From: Candidatus Woesearchaeota archaeon
GTDB taxonomy: Archaea > Nanobdellota > Nanobdellia > Woesearchaeales > UBA9642
DNA: 64,000 nt
NCBI GenBank assembly: GCA_026002815.1
Contig: BPGB01000002.1
Coordinates: forward strand, 62,001 to 126,000
Direction: 5' to 3'
Positions 26,901 through 34,487 of the stretch are shown here, one piece after another (the stretch's first letter is position 1; every line of letters begins with the position of its first letter). Made by a program: the position numbers and the translations under genes. The notes under the pieces were generated by a model, which was given only the letters and a program-made list of their open reading frames with translations, was not told where the DNA came from and ran no database searches.

Positions 26901-27969
26901 TTTCAGAGTGAGTTTTCGTACCAGCCCCAATAATATTTTGATGATTAATTGAAGTTTCTGTAAAATGAATTGAACTATTTGAAATATGAGTATCGATTTG
27001 AGAATGTGTATTTGTCCCTTTATTTAAAATATTATTATGATCAATTGAAGCTTGTGTAAAATGAATTGTCGCATCATTTATATGGTTTGAATATGTTGGA
27101 TGTGTATGATCATCTAATTTTTCTAAAGCTAATTGAACATTTGTTTCTGTTGAAGTTAAAATATTATTAAAATAAGTCGTATCTGTGCTAATATTTACAG
27201 CATTTTGTGGAATTGGAGGTAAAAGAGAACTATCTACTTTTCCGCTTGAATTCGTTTTAATTGGTTTATTAGCGTCCGCTATCCCACTTGAAACCGAAAT
27301 AAATTGCGTTTGATCATAATATTCGCTATGAATATGATTTGCATCCGCAGCCCCAATACCGGCTGGGGTAATAACATCTGTCCCACCAATTTCATGAGAA
27401 GATGCATGAGACAACGGAGTTCTCGCATCGGTTAATCTTGGGTCTGTATTGGCGACCGCCCCAATATCCGCAGGAGAAATTGCATCAGTTCCATCAAATC
27501 TATGAGAAGCCGCGTGAGGTAAAGGTTCTTTTGGATTAATAACCAAAGGATCTGTTTTCGTAACATAAACGTTTGTAATTGTTATTTTTTCTACGTTAGC
27601 CGCATAAGCTGTCATTGCCGGGCTTAATGCAAATTCTTCTGGATAAGTAATCCATACATTTGGAGAACCCGTTTTAACCGGATTTGCAATTAATCCATCT
27701 GCCCAAGATGGTGTTGGAGGAGTCCCTTCGTCATCCGGTGTAATTGTTATCCATCTTTGGGTTCCAGAAACTGGACCCTGCGAATCCAATCCAATAACTT
27801 TCCAACGAAAATAAGTCTGAGATCCTTGATCTGTGATAACCGCAGCCCCTATTTCAATATCGTTAACATTTCCATTCGCTGGAGGAATATTTATTTGTAA
27901 ATCCCAAGTTCCATCCCCATTATCAATTTTATTATAAGTATTAAATCTTGCGCTTAATTTTTTAGCCAT
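23926..27969 (-). CDS. Long tail fibre with HxH repeats and shared tip domain (1347 aa)
   Basis: The N-terminal domain (MAKKLSARFNTYNKIDNGDG, residues 1-150) is shared with the chimeric fibre. The shaft has several repeat types: SPADIGA-type turns with RLTDARTPLSHAASH, THFTQASIDHNNILNKG-like 27-residue repeats (around 26820-27075), two copies of a WYYKVSVAGN...W.VGDWI domain, and nine ALETLDDHTH-type units. In trimeric phage fibres such HxH motifs can bind iron or other metals along the axis. The last about 130 residues (YIAASYSDCIITATGPG to the end) form a tip domain nearly duplicated in the next fibre. This is probably a long receptor-binding fibre. Confidence 0.8.
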   Translation of the reverse strand: MAKKLSARFNTYNKIDNGDGTWDLQINIPPANGNVNDIEIGAAVITDQGSQTYFRWKVIGLDSQGPVSGTQRWITITPDDEGTPPTPSWADGLIANPVKTGSPNVWITYPEEFALSPAMTAYAANVEKITITNVYVTKTDPLVINPKEPLPHAASHRFDGTDAISPADIGAVANTDPRLTDARTPLSHASSHEIGGTDVITPAGIGAADANHIHSEYYDQTQFISVSSGIADANKPIKTNSSGKVDSSLLPPIPQNAVNISTDTTYFNNILTSTETNVQLALEKLDDHTHPTYSNHINDATIHFTQASIDHNNILNKGTNTHSQIDTHISNSSIHFTETSINHQNIIGAGTKTHSEIDTHLSNNTIHFTQASIDHASISNLDYANSGHTGFAADSDPRFPSTDQKAALAGTAGAPSAANKYVTNADSRLSDARTPLAHAASHKTGGTDPLTPADIGAEPANANIQNHISSTSNPHSVTAAQVGAVPISEKGAPGGVATLDGSGKVPSSQLPDSLIGAVIYKGTWDADTNTPAIPVADSSNKGWYYKVSVAGNTNINGVSNWGVGDWIISNGTSWDQVKNTESVTSVNGQTGAVSGLEIVANKKTSILGNESDTFYPTINAVKNYVTTQISTHDHNTSYYLKSEFIATSAGVADAGKPIKLGANGKIDPTMYDTTSVSSADSVTVVTNTFDKILNSGHINVQLALEALDDHTHGEYALASDGRFPTTDEKSALLGTSGTPNASNRYVTNSDARLTNARTPLAHAASHRFDGTDALTAADVQAIPLSEKGIANGVATLDTNGKVPTSQLPDSVLSGLEFQGTWDASTNTPAIPIADLSNKGWYYRVTVAGNVIVDGISDWQVGDWIVSEGDRWVKIDNSESVVSVNNKVGVVVLSANDIGTDTTNFNGILSGSDTNIQAALETLDDHTHVFPNDSTDISTITTNFDGILSASDTDVQKALDTLDDHTHTAADISVDATGFVGILSGTDTDIQTALATLDGHTHAFSTDATGITTITTNFNGILSASDTDVQKALETLDDHIHSAAETSVNASGFSGILSATDTDVQIALSTIDGHTHPFTGADATSINTITTNFNNILSASDTDVQKALETLNNHTHAFSTDATGIATITTNFNGILSGSDNNVQKALETLDDHTHSAYDSHISNTSNPHSVTATQVGKDTAQWNADRIKGVTIDDSGIGDGKVLTYDSTANAIVYTTPSGGSGIQVYIAASYSDCIITATGPGVDFTWTDGTPQVGAFSIPAGVILLGAKFKYTSNGQRVEVVCHPGNSSDTTFEYPDITIWNGSADPRVIESFAVRKDSTVHDRIWWVGSTNGVVYYVRLHTSVVGS
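24490..25270 (-). repeat. Tandem coding repeats, HxH fibre block C
   Basis: About seven units of the ALETLDDHTH repeat in the 1347-aa fibre, with long near-identical DNA strings shared with blocks A and B of the neighbouring gene. This makes inter-gene recombination plausible. Confidence 0.75.
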
Positions 27970-27997
27970 TGTATATAATCCTCTTTAATTTAAAAAT

Positions 27998-29737
27998 TTA
28001 TCCTTGAACAGAGGTAACAATATTAACTATATATTTAGCACCATTTGAAGATCCTACCCACCAAACTCGATCGTGAACTGTAGAATCTTTTCGCACCGCA
28101 AAACTTTCAATAACTCGTGGATCAGCCGAACCATTCCAAATTGTAACATTTGGATAACGGAAAGTTAAATCTGACGCATTATTTGGATGACATACGACTT
28201 CAACTCGTTGACCATTTGAAGTATATCTAAAAGAAGCTTGATATAAAGTCACACCATTCGGAATAACAAATGAACCTACCTGTGGTGTCCCATCTGTCCA
28301 AATAAAATCGATCCCAGGACCAGATGCTACAATAAAACAATCCGAATAACTTGCGGCTGTGTATTCATATAAACCGCCACCTCCACCACTCGAAGGTGTC
28401 ACATAAACAATTTTATTACCTGTTGAATCGTAAGCTAAAACTTTTCCATCACCTATTCCTGAATCATCAACCACAACTCCTTTAATTCTATCGGCATTCC
28501 ATTGAGCCGTATCTTTTCCAACCTGAGAAGCCGTTACTCCATGTGGATTCGAAGTTGTGTCATTAATATGAAAATCAATTTGATTATGTGTGAATGTTCC
28601 CTTATTTAAAATATTATTATGATCGATTGAATTTTCTGTAAAATGAATTGAAGAATCTGCTATATGTGTATCAATCTGAGCATGAGAATTTGTACCTTTA
28701 TCAGATAAATCATTATGACTAATATCTGTTTTTAAGAAGTGAATCGAAGTTGAGTCAATATGTGAATCAATAGATGAATGGGAATACGTCCCTTTATTTA
28801 AAATATTATTATGATTAATTGAAGCTTCTGTGAAATGAATTGAAGTATTTGATGTGTGACTTGTCAAATCGGTTGAAGAAGCAAATCCGGTATGCCCTGA
28901 ATTCGTATAATCTAAATTCGATAAAGCGGAGTGATCTGTCGTTCCACCCGAAGCCGTAGAAGCAATAACAAGTTGATTTCCATCAAAAGTTAATGTTATA
29001 TTAGCGCCTTCTTTAAATGTAAAGGTATCCGTACTGGTAGCTGCCGCAACAGTACCAATTAAACCTCCTAATGAATTTCTAGCAGAAATTCCAGAAAATC
29101 CGTTTGGAAATACAATATTTGAAATTTCTCCTTGAACAAAAGCAGTTGTGGCAATTTGTGTCGAATTACTTCCGGCTGTTGGTGTTGGAGCCGTAGGAGT
29201 TCCCGTAAAATTAGGAGAAAGTAACGGGGCGGCTCCAATATCCGCAGGAGAAATAGGATCGCTTGATCCTGCAGCATGAGTTGCGGCGTGTGGATTCGGA
29301 TCTCTAGAATCTGTTAATCTCGGATCTGAATTTGTCACATATCGGTTTGAATTACTAGGTGTTCCATGAGTACCTTGTAATGCTGATTTTTGGTCTGAAG
29401 TCGGAAATCTTGAATCAGTCGAAGCCGCGAACCCAGTATGTCCAGAACTTGCATAATCTAAATTATTTAAAGCCGCGTGATTCGTAATACCTGAAACAGA
29501 CGCCACAGCGTTTTGAACGAAAGCTGTTGTGGCAATTTGAGTTGTGTTCGTTCCAGGAGCGGCTGTTGGAGCCGTAGGAGTTCCCGTAAAATTAGGAGAA
29601 TTTAATGGCGCTTTTGACTGTAATGCATTTTCTACGGTAGATAAATCTGTATCTAAACCGGTCAAATTACCATCCATTTCATCCCAAGTTAATTCAGAAC
29701 CTTTACCAGTTCTTGTAACAATAGTTCGTGTACCCAT
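27998..29737 (-). CDS. Tail fibre with shared tip domain (579 aa)
   Basis: The opening TRTGKGSELTWDEMDGNLTGLD is a common fibre attachment motif in large phages. Two copies of NFTGTPTAPT...TQIATTAFVQ follow, a shaft motif typical of tail fibres. Then come IHFTEASINHNNILNKG repeats like those of the 1347-aa fibre, and finally the tip domain with SYSDCFIVASGPG and PRVIESFAVRKDSTVHDRVWWVG, about 75 percent identical by eye to the upstream fibre tip. Sharing of the tip between a long and a short fibre suggests duplication and possible swapping of receptor specificity. It is the first gene of the locus, after motif copy 5. Confidence 0.8.
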   Translation of the reverse strand: MGTRTIVTRTGKGSELTWDEMDGNLTGLDTDLSTVENALQSKAPLNSPNFTGTPTAPTAAPGTNTTQIATTAFVQNAVASVSGITNHAALNNLDYASSGHTGFAASTDSRFPTSDQKSALQGTHGTPSNSNRYVTNSDPRLTDSRDPNPHAATHAAGSSDPISPADIGAAPLLSPNFTGTPTAPTPTAGSNSTQIATTAFVQGEISNIVFPNGFSGISARNSLGGLIGTVAAATSTDTFTFKEGANITLTFDGNQLVIASTASGGTTDHSALSNLDYTNSGHTGFASSTDLTSHTSNTSIHFTEASINHNNILNKGTYSHSSIDSHIDSTSIHFLKTDISHNDLSDKGTNSHAQIDTHIADSSIHFTENSIDHNNILNKGTFTHNQIDFHINDTTSNPHGVTASQVGKDTAQWNADRIKGVVVDDSGIGDGKVLAYDSTGNKIVYVTPSSGGGGGLYEYTAASYSDCFIVASGPGIDFIWTDGTPQVGSFVIPNGVTLYQASFRYTSNGQRVEVVCHPNNASDLTFRYPNVTIWNGSADPRVIESFAVRKDSTVHDRVWWVGSSNGAKYIVNIVTSVQG

Positions 29738-29790
29738 TTATTTACCCTCTTAAAAATTAAGATTTTTAATTTTCATTTTTATATACATTC

Positions 29791-29814
29791 CCCCATCAAC
29801 CCTTTGTTTCTCAC
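29791..29814 (-). promoter_or_regulatory. Leftward leader motif, copy 5
   Basis: The minus strand reads GTGAGAAACAAAGGGTTGATGGGG, about 54 nt upstream of the first fibre gene. It is the same as copy 4 apart from one extra A. Confidence 0.6.
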
Positions 29815-29855
29815 AACATTTTTATCTAAAATTTCAGATTTTAAATAGATTATTA

Positions 29856-30239
29856 TTAAAAAAGAATTGGTTCGGAAGGAATTTCAATAACATATTTGGT
29901 AGGTAATTTTGAAGGGATATTTGACACACCAGGGGGAACTTCTTTATAAGAAGTAATTAAAAAACCTTTTTTATCAAAAAAATAAATATCAATAGGAAAG
30001 GTCATTCCAACTGTATGGAATGACCTTTCCTTCTCGTTAGGGAATTTAAAAAGAAATACTTTTCCAGTAGGAACATCTATTTGATATCGTAATAAACCAA
30101 TTTCAATATCTTTTGGAGTATCATAAATAATAATATTATTTTCTGGAAATTTACTTAATATATCTTTTATATGACGAACGTGATCATCCTCAAAGAAAAG
30201 TTGTTCAAGATAAATATTTAAATTTTTATATCTTAACAT
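29856..30239 (-). CDS. DUF192-family protein (127 aa)
   Basis: The C-terminal 90 residues have the DUF192 pattern: GLLRYQIDVPTGKVFLF, then FHTVGMTFPIDIYFFDKKGFL, a PPG turn and YVIEIP. DUF192 proteins are small single-domain folds of unknown biochemical role, usually secreted or cytoplasmic in bacteria and archaea. They are uncommon but known in large phages. The N-terminal about 35 residues are an extra basic helical segment. No signal peptide is visible. A perfect 15-bp inverted repeat lies within the conserved FHTVGMTF coding stretch. Confidence 0.72.
   Translation of the reverse strand: MLRYKNLNIYLEQLFFEDDHVRHIKDILSKFPENNIIIYDTPKDIEIGLLRYQIDVPTGKVFLFKFPNEKERSFHTVGMTFPIDIYFFDKKGFLITSYKEVPPGVSNIPSKLPTKYVIEIPSEPILF
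29995..30030 (-). repeat. Perfect 15-bp intragenic inverted repeat
   Basis: GGAAAGGTCATTCCA pairs perfectly with TGGAATGACCTTTCC around the loop ACTGTA. It lies in the DUF192 coding region, over its most conserved segment. No strong U-tract follows, so it is not a standard terminator. Confidence 0.6.
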
Positions 30240-30250
30240 TTTTTAACCTT

Positions 30251-31033
30251 TTAGTTGAAAAAATATAGTGCCATTCCATTCCAGAGCATATGAACTATAA
30301 CAGCTAAAATAAATCCCGTTTTTCCTTTAACTAAAACTTCGATTACTTGATTTTTCTTTTCTTTAACGTCAACATCCATTTTATGAAGGAATACTGTTAA
30401 TAAATGGAAAACAAGAACCGCGAGTCTTGTAAGTATCGATTCCAAAGTAAATGGCATTCGTAATAAATATAAAACCATTTCCGTTGCAGCAAAAATACTT
30501 GTATATAGCCAGGGAATATTATTTTTTGTCGCAACTCGTTTTGCCCATTCTTCAACTAATGGTCCAACTAAAACTATAGAAAAGATTTGAACAAATATTG
30601 TTGCCGCAGTTAGTCCAAAAATATTAGCTATTGCTGTACCAATAAACATAGTTCCTAAAATCATAATTATAGTAGAAAAGAAAATAACTTTAAAAAATAA
30701 AATTACCGAAAATAAAATAGGCTTTGCGCCTTCGAGAGATTCCTTGTCAATTAAAATTTTTTCTTTCACTTCATCAATTGCTTTTCTAAATATCTCTGTC
30801 GCCTGTTTGCCTACCGCTTTAGAATTTCCACTTTCCATATTTTTCTTAATAAGCTTGGCAACTTGTTTAGCCGTAATTTTTGCCTTCTTTTCTATTACTT
30901 TAGGATCTATTTTATTTTCTTTTAAAAATTTTCGCATTGTTAAAATCTTTTTTTCTAGAACATGTATTTCTTTTTCTAAATCCAATCTTTTTGGTAAATT
31001 GAAACTAAGTTCTATTAATAGTTCCTTGTTCAT
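30251..31033 (-). CDS. PrsW/CPBP-like intramembrane protease (260 aa)
   Basis: Residues 1-100 are a charged helical domain. From about 105 on there are five or six membrane spans. The family's glutamates and histidines are in place: LVEEWAKR (Glu161, Glu162), FAATEMV (Glu185), VFHLLT (His210) and VHMLWNG (His248, Asn252). This EExxK...E...H...HxxxN order is that of the PrsW/CPBP (Abi) metal-dependent membrane proteases. A phage copy could cut a host membrane factor or one of the neighbouring phage membrane proteins at 31070-33309. The family fit is good by motif; activity is not shown. Confidence 0.72.
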   Translation of the reverse strand: MNKELLIELSFNLPKRLDLEKEIHVLEKKILTMRKFLKENKIDPKVIEKKAKITAKQVAKLIKKNMESGNSKAVGKQATEIFRKAIDEVKEKILIDKESLEGAKPILFSVILFFKVIFFSTIIMILGTMFIGTAIANIFGLTAATIFVQIFSIVLVGPLVEEWAKRVATKNNIPWLYTSIFAATEMVLYLLRMPFTLESILTRLAVLVFHLLTVFLHKMDVDVKEKKNQVIEVLVKGKTGFILAVIVHMLWNGMALYFFN

Positions 31034-31069
31034 TTTTTTTATCTTCCTTCTATTTCTAGTTTTTAAATT

Positions 31070-31747
31070 TTATTTTAAATTAGCTACTTTTTGCATTAAA
31101 TCTTTTTTCTTTTCTTCCAATTTTGTTAAATTTCTTTTCATTTTTTCAATTTCTGCTGCGGATGCTCCTTCTTTCTGAGCTTTAGATATTGCTGTATTAT
31201 AATCTTTAATTGTTTTATCAATTAATTCTATTGATTTTTGAATCGTTTCAATTTTTGAATCTTCTTTTTGACTGGGATCAGTTGTTGCTTTCTTTAAAAT
31301 ATTATAAATTAATAAAAGAAAATTTACAAATAAACCAATAGTCCAAACACCATATGAAAGCATAGTAAACAAAACAATTCCCGGAGGAAATAAAGCTGTT
31401 CCAATAATAACAATTGCCCAACCAGTCGCAACAATAAGAATAGCCCGGGCAGCATATTTGATTAATTCCCAAATAATCGTTCCAACCAAACCTTCATTGA
31501 GCATTTCCAGATTTTCTTTTATGGCAACTTTTTTCTTTTTGGCCTTATCAACTAAAGCTTCAGCCCTTTTAATAGTATCCTTAGATACACCAGCTTTTAT
31601 TGCGTCCGCTTTCATTCTACTAAATACAGATAATAATTTTCTAAAAGCAGATAAACCTTCGGTTAGTTTTAAATTAGGTGGTGCTTTTTCTAAAAGCATT
31701 TCAGCCTTACCAAGATTATAATAGAATTCAATTAAAAAAGTATTCAT
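31070..31747 (-). CDS. Membrane protein with N- and C-terminal coiled coils (225 aa)
   Basis: A helical N-terminal domain (1-85), then MLNEGLVGTIIWELIKYAAR leading into two hydrophobic spans (about 92-150), then a Lys/Glu-rich coiled coil to the end. The L-N-E-G sequence before the first span resembles the L/I-x-E cleavage site of T4-type prohead proteases and recurs in the genes at 32268 and 32668. No known family. It may be a partner or substrate of the adjacent intramembrane protease, or an internal virion protein. Confidence 0.6.
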   Translation of the reverse strand: MNTFLIEFYYNLGKAEMLLEKAPPNLKLTEGLSAFRKLLSVFSRMKADAIKAGVSKDTIKRAEALVDKAKKKKVAIKENLEMLNEGLVGTIIWELIKYAARAILIVATGWAIVIIGTALFPPGIVLFTMLSYGVWTIGLFVNFLLLIYNILKKATTDPSQKEDSKIETIQKSIELIDKTIKDYNTAISKAQKEGASAAEIEKMKRNLTKLEEKKKDLMQKVANLK

Positions 31748-31774
31748 TTTTACTTTCCCCTTTAATTATAAAAT

Positions 31775-32254
31775 TTATGTCTTTCCTGATAATATTTTAT
31801 TTAATAACGGACTAGCTAAAAACATACCGGGACTAACTAAATTCATTTTGATTACATCCCAATTTAAAACTCGAATGTCTGCATAATTACATGCATATAA
31901 TTCGAGTTCGGAACAATACCATTTATTAATATCATTCATCTTTTCTTTGTTCGTCACAAAACCCATAATTCCTTTATAATCATACCCTTTTCCTTCTTGA
32001 GTTCTTTTAAAATAATTAAATTTTTCATATTGTTCATCGGTACATTCTAATTCAAAAATATCATACGGTGTCCCTTTTTTATGATATGAAGGATATAAAT
32101 ATCCAACTTTATGTCCTTCATATGCTCCATAACCTTTTAATGTATCGATATTAAGACACTGTTCAACATGTGAATATTCAGAACGCGTCCAGTATTTAAT
32201 TAATTTAGATACTAAACTTATTCCTTTATAACCTGTAAAATATAATTTAGGCAT
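31775..32254 (-). CDS. YiiX/YycO-like permuted NlpC/P60 hydrolase (159 aa)
   Basis: The order of catalytic residues is that of permuted papain-like NlpC/P60 enzymes: RSEYSHVEQCL places the His at 29 and WYCSELELYA the Cys at 114 with a following Glu. The phrase GKGYDYKGIMGF between them is typical. Family members hydrolyse amide or ester bonds in peptidoglycan peptides or lipids. There is no signal peptide, so it would act in the cytoplasm or virion, or be released at lysis. It sits between membrane/coiled-coil genes with a GGAAAAATATAA leader. It is the window's second papain-fold enzyme, distinct from the intein-bearing C1A peptidase. Confidence 0.72.
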   Translation of the reverse strand: MPKLYFTGYKGISLVSKLIKYWTRSEYSHVEQCLNIDTLKGYGAYEGHKVGYLYPSYHKKGTPYDIFELECTDEQYEKFNYFKRTQEGKGYDYKGIMGFVTNKEKMNDINKWYCSELELYACNYADIRVLNWDVIKMNLVSPGMFLASPLLNKILSGKT

Positions 32255-32267
32255 TTATATTTTTCCT

Positions 32268-32666
32268 TTATTTCATTTTTTGTACTTGTTTAGCTAATCT
32301 TTCCTCAGCTTTTTTAAGTTTTATTTGTAACTTGGCGAGTGTATTATCTGCTTTTTGACTGCATTTTTCTGGATTTTTAGATTTTGGACAGATTCTTTTT
32401 TTTGCATCTTGAGTTATTTTTATAATTTGTTTGATTTCTGCAACTGTTTCTTTTGCCATACATAAATCTCTTTTTTTACCAACATGAAATATTCCACATT
32501 TTTTCGATTTTTTATCTGCTAATGCCCTAATAGAACGATAAATCGCCCAACCTCCTACTCCCACTAATAGCCAAGAAAATAATGTTCTACCCCAACCTTC
32601 ATTTAAAATTTTAGAATCTTCATCTGATAAATTATAAATTTCTGTAATAAGTTTTTCTTTTTTCAT
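32268..32666 (-). CDS. Cys-paired membrane/coiled-coil protein (132 aa)
   Basis: A short N-terminal helix, then ILNEGWGRTLFSWLLVGVGGWAIY (one membrane span, about 28-48), a Cys-rich linker (KKCGIF...DLC...ICPKSKNPEKC) and a Lys-rich coiled coil. The Cys-Lys phrase SKNPEKCSQKADNTLAKLQIK parallels SPKVCEAKLDAKISKLKLK in the next gene, so the two look related. The even set of cysteines suggests disulphides or metal binding. The L-N-E-G site before the span is shared with its neighbours. Function unknown. Confidence 0.62.
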   Translation of the reverse strand: MKKEKLITEIYNLSDEDSKILNEGWGRTLFSWLLVGVGGWAIYRSIRALADKKSKKCGIFHVGKKRDLCMAKETVAEIKQIIKITQDAKKRICPKSKNPEKCSQKADNTLAKLQIKLKKAEERLAKQVQKMK

Positions 32667-32667
32667 A

Positions 32668-33309
32668 TTATTTATCCTCTTTTTTTTCTAATTTTTTAGT
32701 AAATTTCTTAACAAAATCCTTATGTTTTTCAATCTTTAATTTTAATTTACTTATTTTAGCATCAAGTTTAGCTTCACATACTTTAGGAGATTTTGTATAT
32801 TTACATTTACCTCGTATTGCCTCTATTTTTTTAATAGCTATATCATATTCTTTAATATATCCTTTATGATAACATATACTATATTTATAATTATCTTTTA
32901 TAGTACCGTACCATTTTTCTTTTTTTGGAGGTTTACCACATCCTTGTTCAATTTTTTTCTTTATTCTTTTATTATCTATTATAAACGCAATTAATTGTAA
33001 TAAAGCTGCAATAGTTATTGCTTCAGGAAAAGCTTCTTTAAAATATATTTCATTAATAGATTGTATTTTTTCTAAATTTTTCATATATATTGTCCTTTCT
33101 AATAATGGGCTTTTATGGTTAATATTTCGTTTTTCCATTTCATCAACTAAAATTTGATGAATATCTTCTAACCATTTTTTCATTTTTTTACTCGGAAACC
33201 CGGCAGCTTTCGCACCACCCCACAATTGATGAACTCGTTTATGTAAATTCATCAATTCTTTTTTATCAATTTTTTTAACTGATTGTGGGTTGATATCTGC
33301 CAAACGCAT
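32668..33309 (-). CDS. Cys-paired coiled-coil protein, related to its neighbour (213 aa)
   Basis: The N-terminal helical part (1-85) includes LHKRVHQLWGGAKAAGFPSKKMKKWL. Then QSINEIYFKEAFPEAITIAALLQLIAFII gives a membrane-type span, followed by GCGKPP and paired Cys (GKCKYTKSPKVC) and a basic coiled coil. The tail resembles the 132-aa neighbour, which begins one base after this gene's stop. It probably arose by duplication. The partner or location is unknown; an inner-capsid or membrane anchoring role is possible. Confidence 0.62.
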   Translation of the reverse strand: MRLADINPQSVKKIDKKELMNLHKRVHQLWGGAKAAGFPSKKMKKWLEDIHQILVDEMEKRNINHKSPLLERTIYMKNLEKIQSINEIYFKEAFPEAITIAALLQLIAFIIDNKRIKKKIEQGCGKPPKKEKWYGTIKDNYKYSICYHKGYIKEYDIAIKKIEAIRGKCKYTKSPKVCEAKLDAKISKLKLKIEKHKDFVKKFTKKLEKKEDK

Positions 33310-33342
33310 TTATTTTTTATATCTCCTATAATTTGTTATATT

Positions 33343-33510
33343 TTAATCACATGTTTTACATTTTGATGGATCTTTTGTATCCACAAATCGTCCTAATTTT
33401 TCTTTTACTTTCCGATATGCTTCAATTTCCATTTGCTCTTTTAATGATAATTCACGCTCATCCTCTTCAAAACCAGAAATCATTTCGTCAATATAACTTC
33501 TAGAATTCAT
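33343..33510 (-). CDS. Small acidic protein with a CxxC tail (55 aa)
   Basis: Not in the ORF track. ATG at 33510 has AGGAGG seven bases upstream. The protein MNSRSYIDEMISGFEEDERE... is an acidic then basic helix, and ends FVDTKDPSKCKTCD with a Cys-x-x-Cys pair. The DPSKCKTC ending resembles the SKxPxxC phrase of the two genes downstream. It lies 17 nt after the 317-aa gene. Function unknown. Confidence 0.65.
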   Translation of the reverse strand: MNSRSYIDEMISGFEEDERELSLKEQMEIEAYRKVKEKLGRFVDTKDPSKCKTCD

Positions 33511-33527
33511 TGAATATCCTCCTAAAA

Positions 33528-34481
33528 TTATTGTACCGAATTTACATCGAGCATCTTCTTTATTGTATCAAATAAAGAACTTATATCCGCACCTTCACTC
33601 ATCATTTCAGCGCGTTCTAATAACATATTCTGAAATTTCTTATTTTGTACACCTTTAGATTCCATATACTTAATAATATCTTCTTTTGTTTTTACTTCAT
33701 TTTCATTAATAACAGTTTTCGGCTTGATAGGTTTTTTATTCTTTGTTTCTTTAATAGATTTTTTCTTTTTTATAGTTTTTTTAGGAGAGGGTTTTATAGA
33801 AGACTTCAAGGAAGAAGATTTTGATTCTTTAATTATTTTTTTCGCTTTTTTCTTTGGGGGTGGTGAATCAGATTTCTTTTCTTTTAATTCCATCTTCTGC
33901 AATTTAGCTTTAACTCTTTGCAAAACAAAATTATGAATTTTTTCTTCCTCTTCTTCTTGTTCTTTTAACTTCTTATCAACTAAGAAATCATTCGTATCGT
34001 AATCTATATCATCCATAGTGGTACGCTTACTAATAGGAGGAGTGGGGGATTCAAACCCGGCTATATTTGCCGAAACATTTTCATCTAAATCGTTTTCTTC
34101 TTCAACGTCCATGCATTGAACCATTGGCTGTGAAGAATGCATTTCTTCATGTGGCATATCATCTTCAGATTGAATAGTAGCCTCAATTTTAATTGATTTC
34201 TTAATAAAAATATTATCTTCCCAAGGAGACAGATAATATCCGGCACCATATACATCTAATCTTCCTTTTGTGGTAACATCTCCTAATAGATGTTTTCCAA
34301 CAATTTCATCAAGAGGAGGAATTTCAACCCGAATAATATTATTCTCAATTACACCCTTAAATCCCAATTCAACACCATTAACCATAAAACGAATAAAGGC
34401 CGAAAGATCTTCCGGCCTTATCCCATCAATAGAAACATTAAATTTTAATCGTTTTGGTTCTGAAGATATCAATTTGATCAT
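33528..34481 (-). CDS. Virion or prohead-core-like protein with Lys-rich segment (317 aa)
   Basis: The N-terminal domain (1-105) is strand-rich: SIDGIRPEDLSAFIRFMVNG, then a conserved-looking GKHLLGDVTTKGRLDVY. The middle is acidic and low-complexity. Residues about 200-260 are extremely Lys-rich (PPPKKKAKKIIKE, SPKKTIKKKKSIKE), like DNA-binding or core proteins. The C-terminus is helical. INENE after the basic stretch fits an L/I-x-E prohead protease site. Taken together this suggests a head core or internal DNA-associated protein, but no family is recognised. The next gene's stop is close to its GAGAG leader. Confidence 0.6.
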   Translation of the reverse strand: MIKLISSEPKRLKFNVSIDGIRPEDLSAFIRFMVNGVELGFKGVIENNIIRVEIPPLDEIVGKHLLGDVTTKGRLDVYGAGYYLSPWEDNIFIKKSIKIEATIQSEDDMPHEEMHSSQPMVQCMDVEEENDLDENVSANIAGFESPTPPISKRTTMDDIDYDTNDFLVDKKLKEQEEEEEKIHNFVLQRVKAKLQKMELKEKKSDSPPPKKKAKKIIKESKSSSLKSSIKPSPKKTIKKKKSIKETKNKKPIKPKTVINENEVKTKEDIIKYMESKGVQNKKFQNMLLERAEMMSEGADISSLFDTIKKMLDVNSVQ

Positions 34482-34487
34482 TTCATT

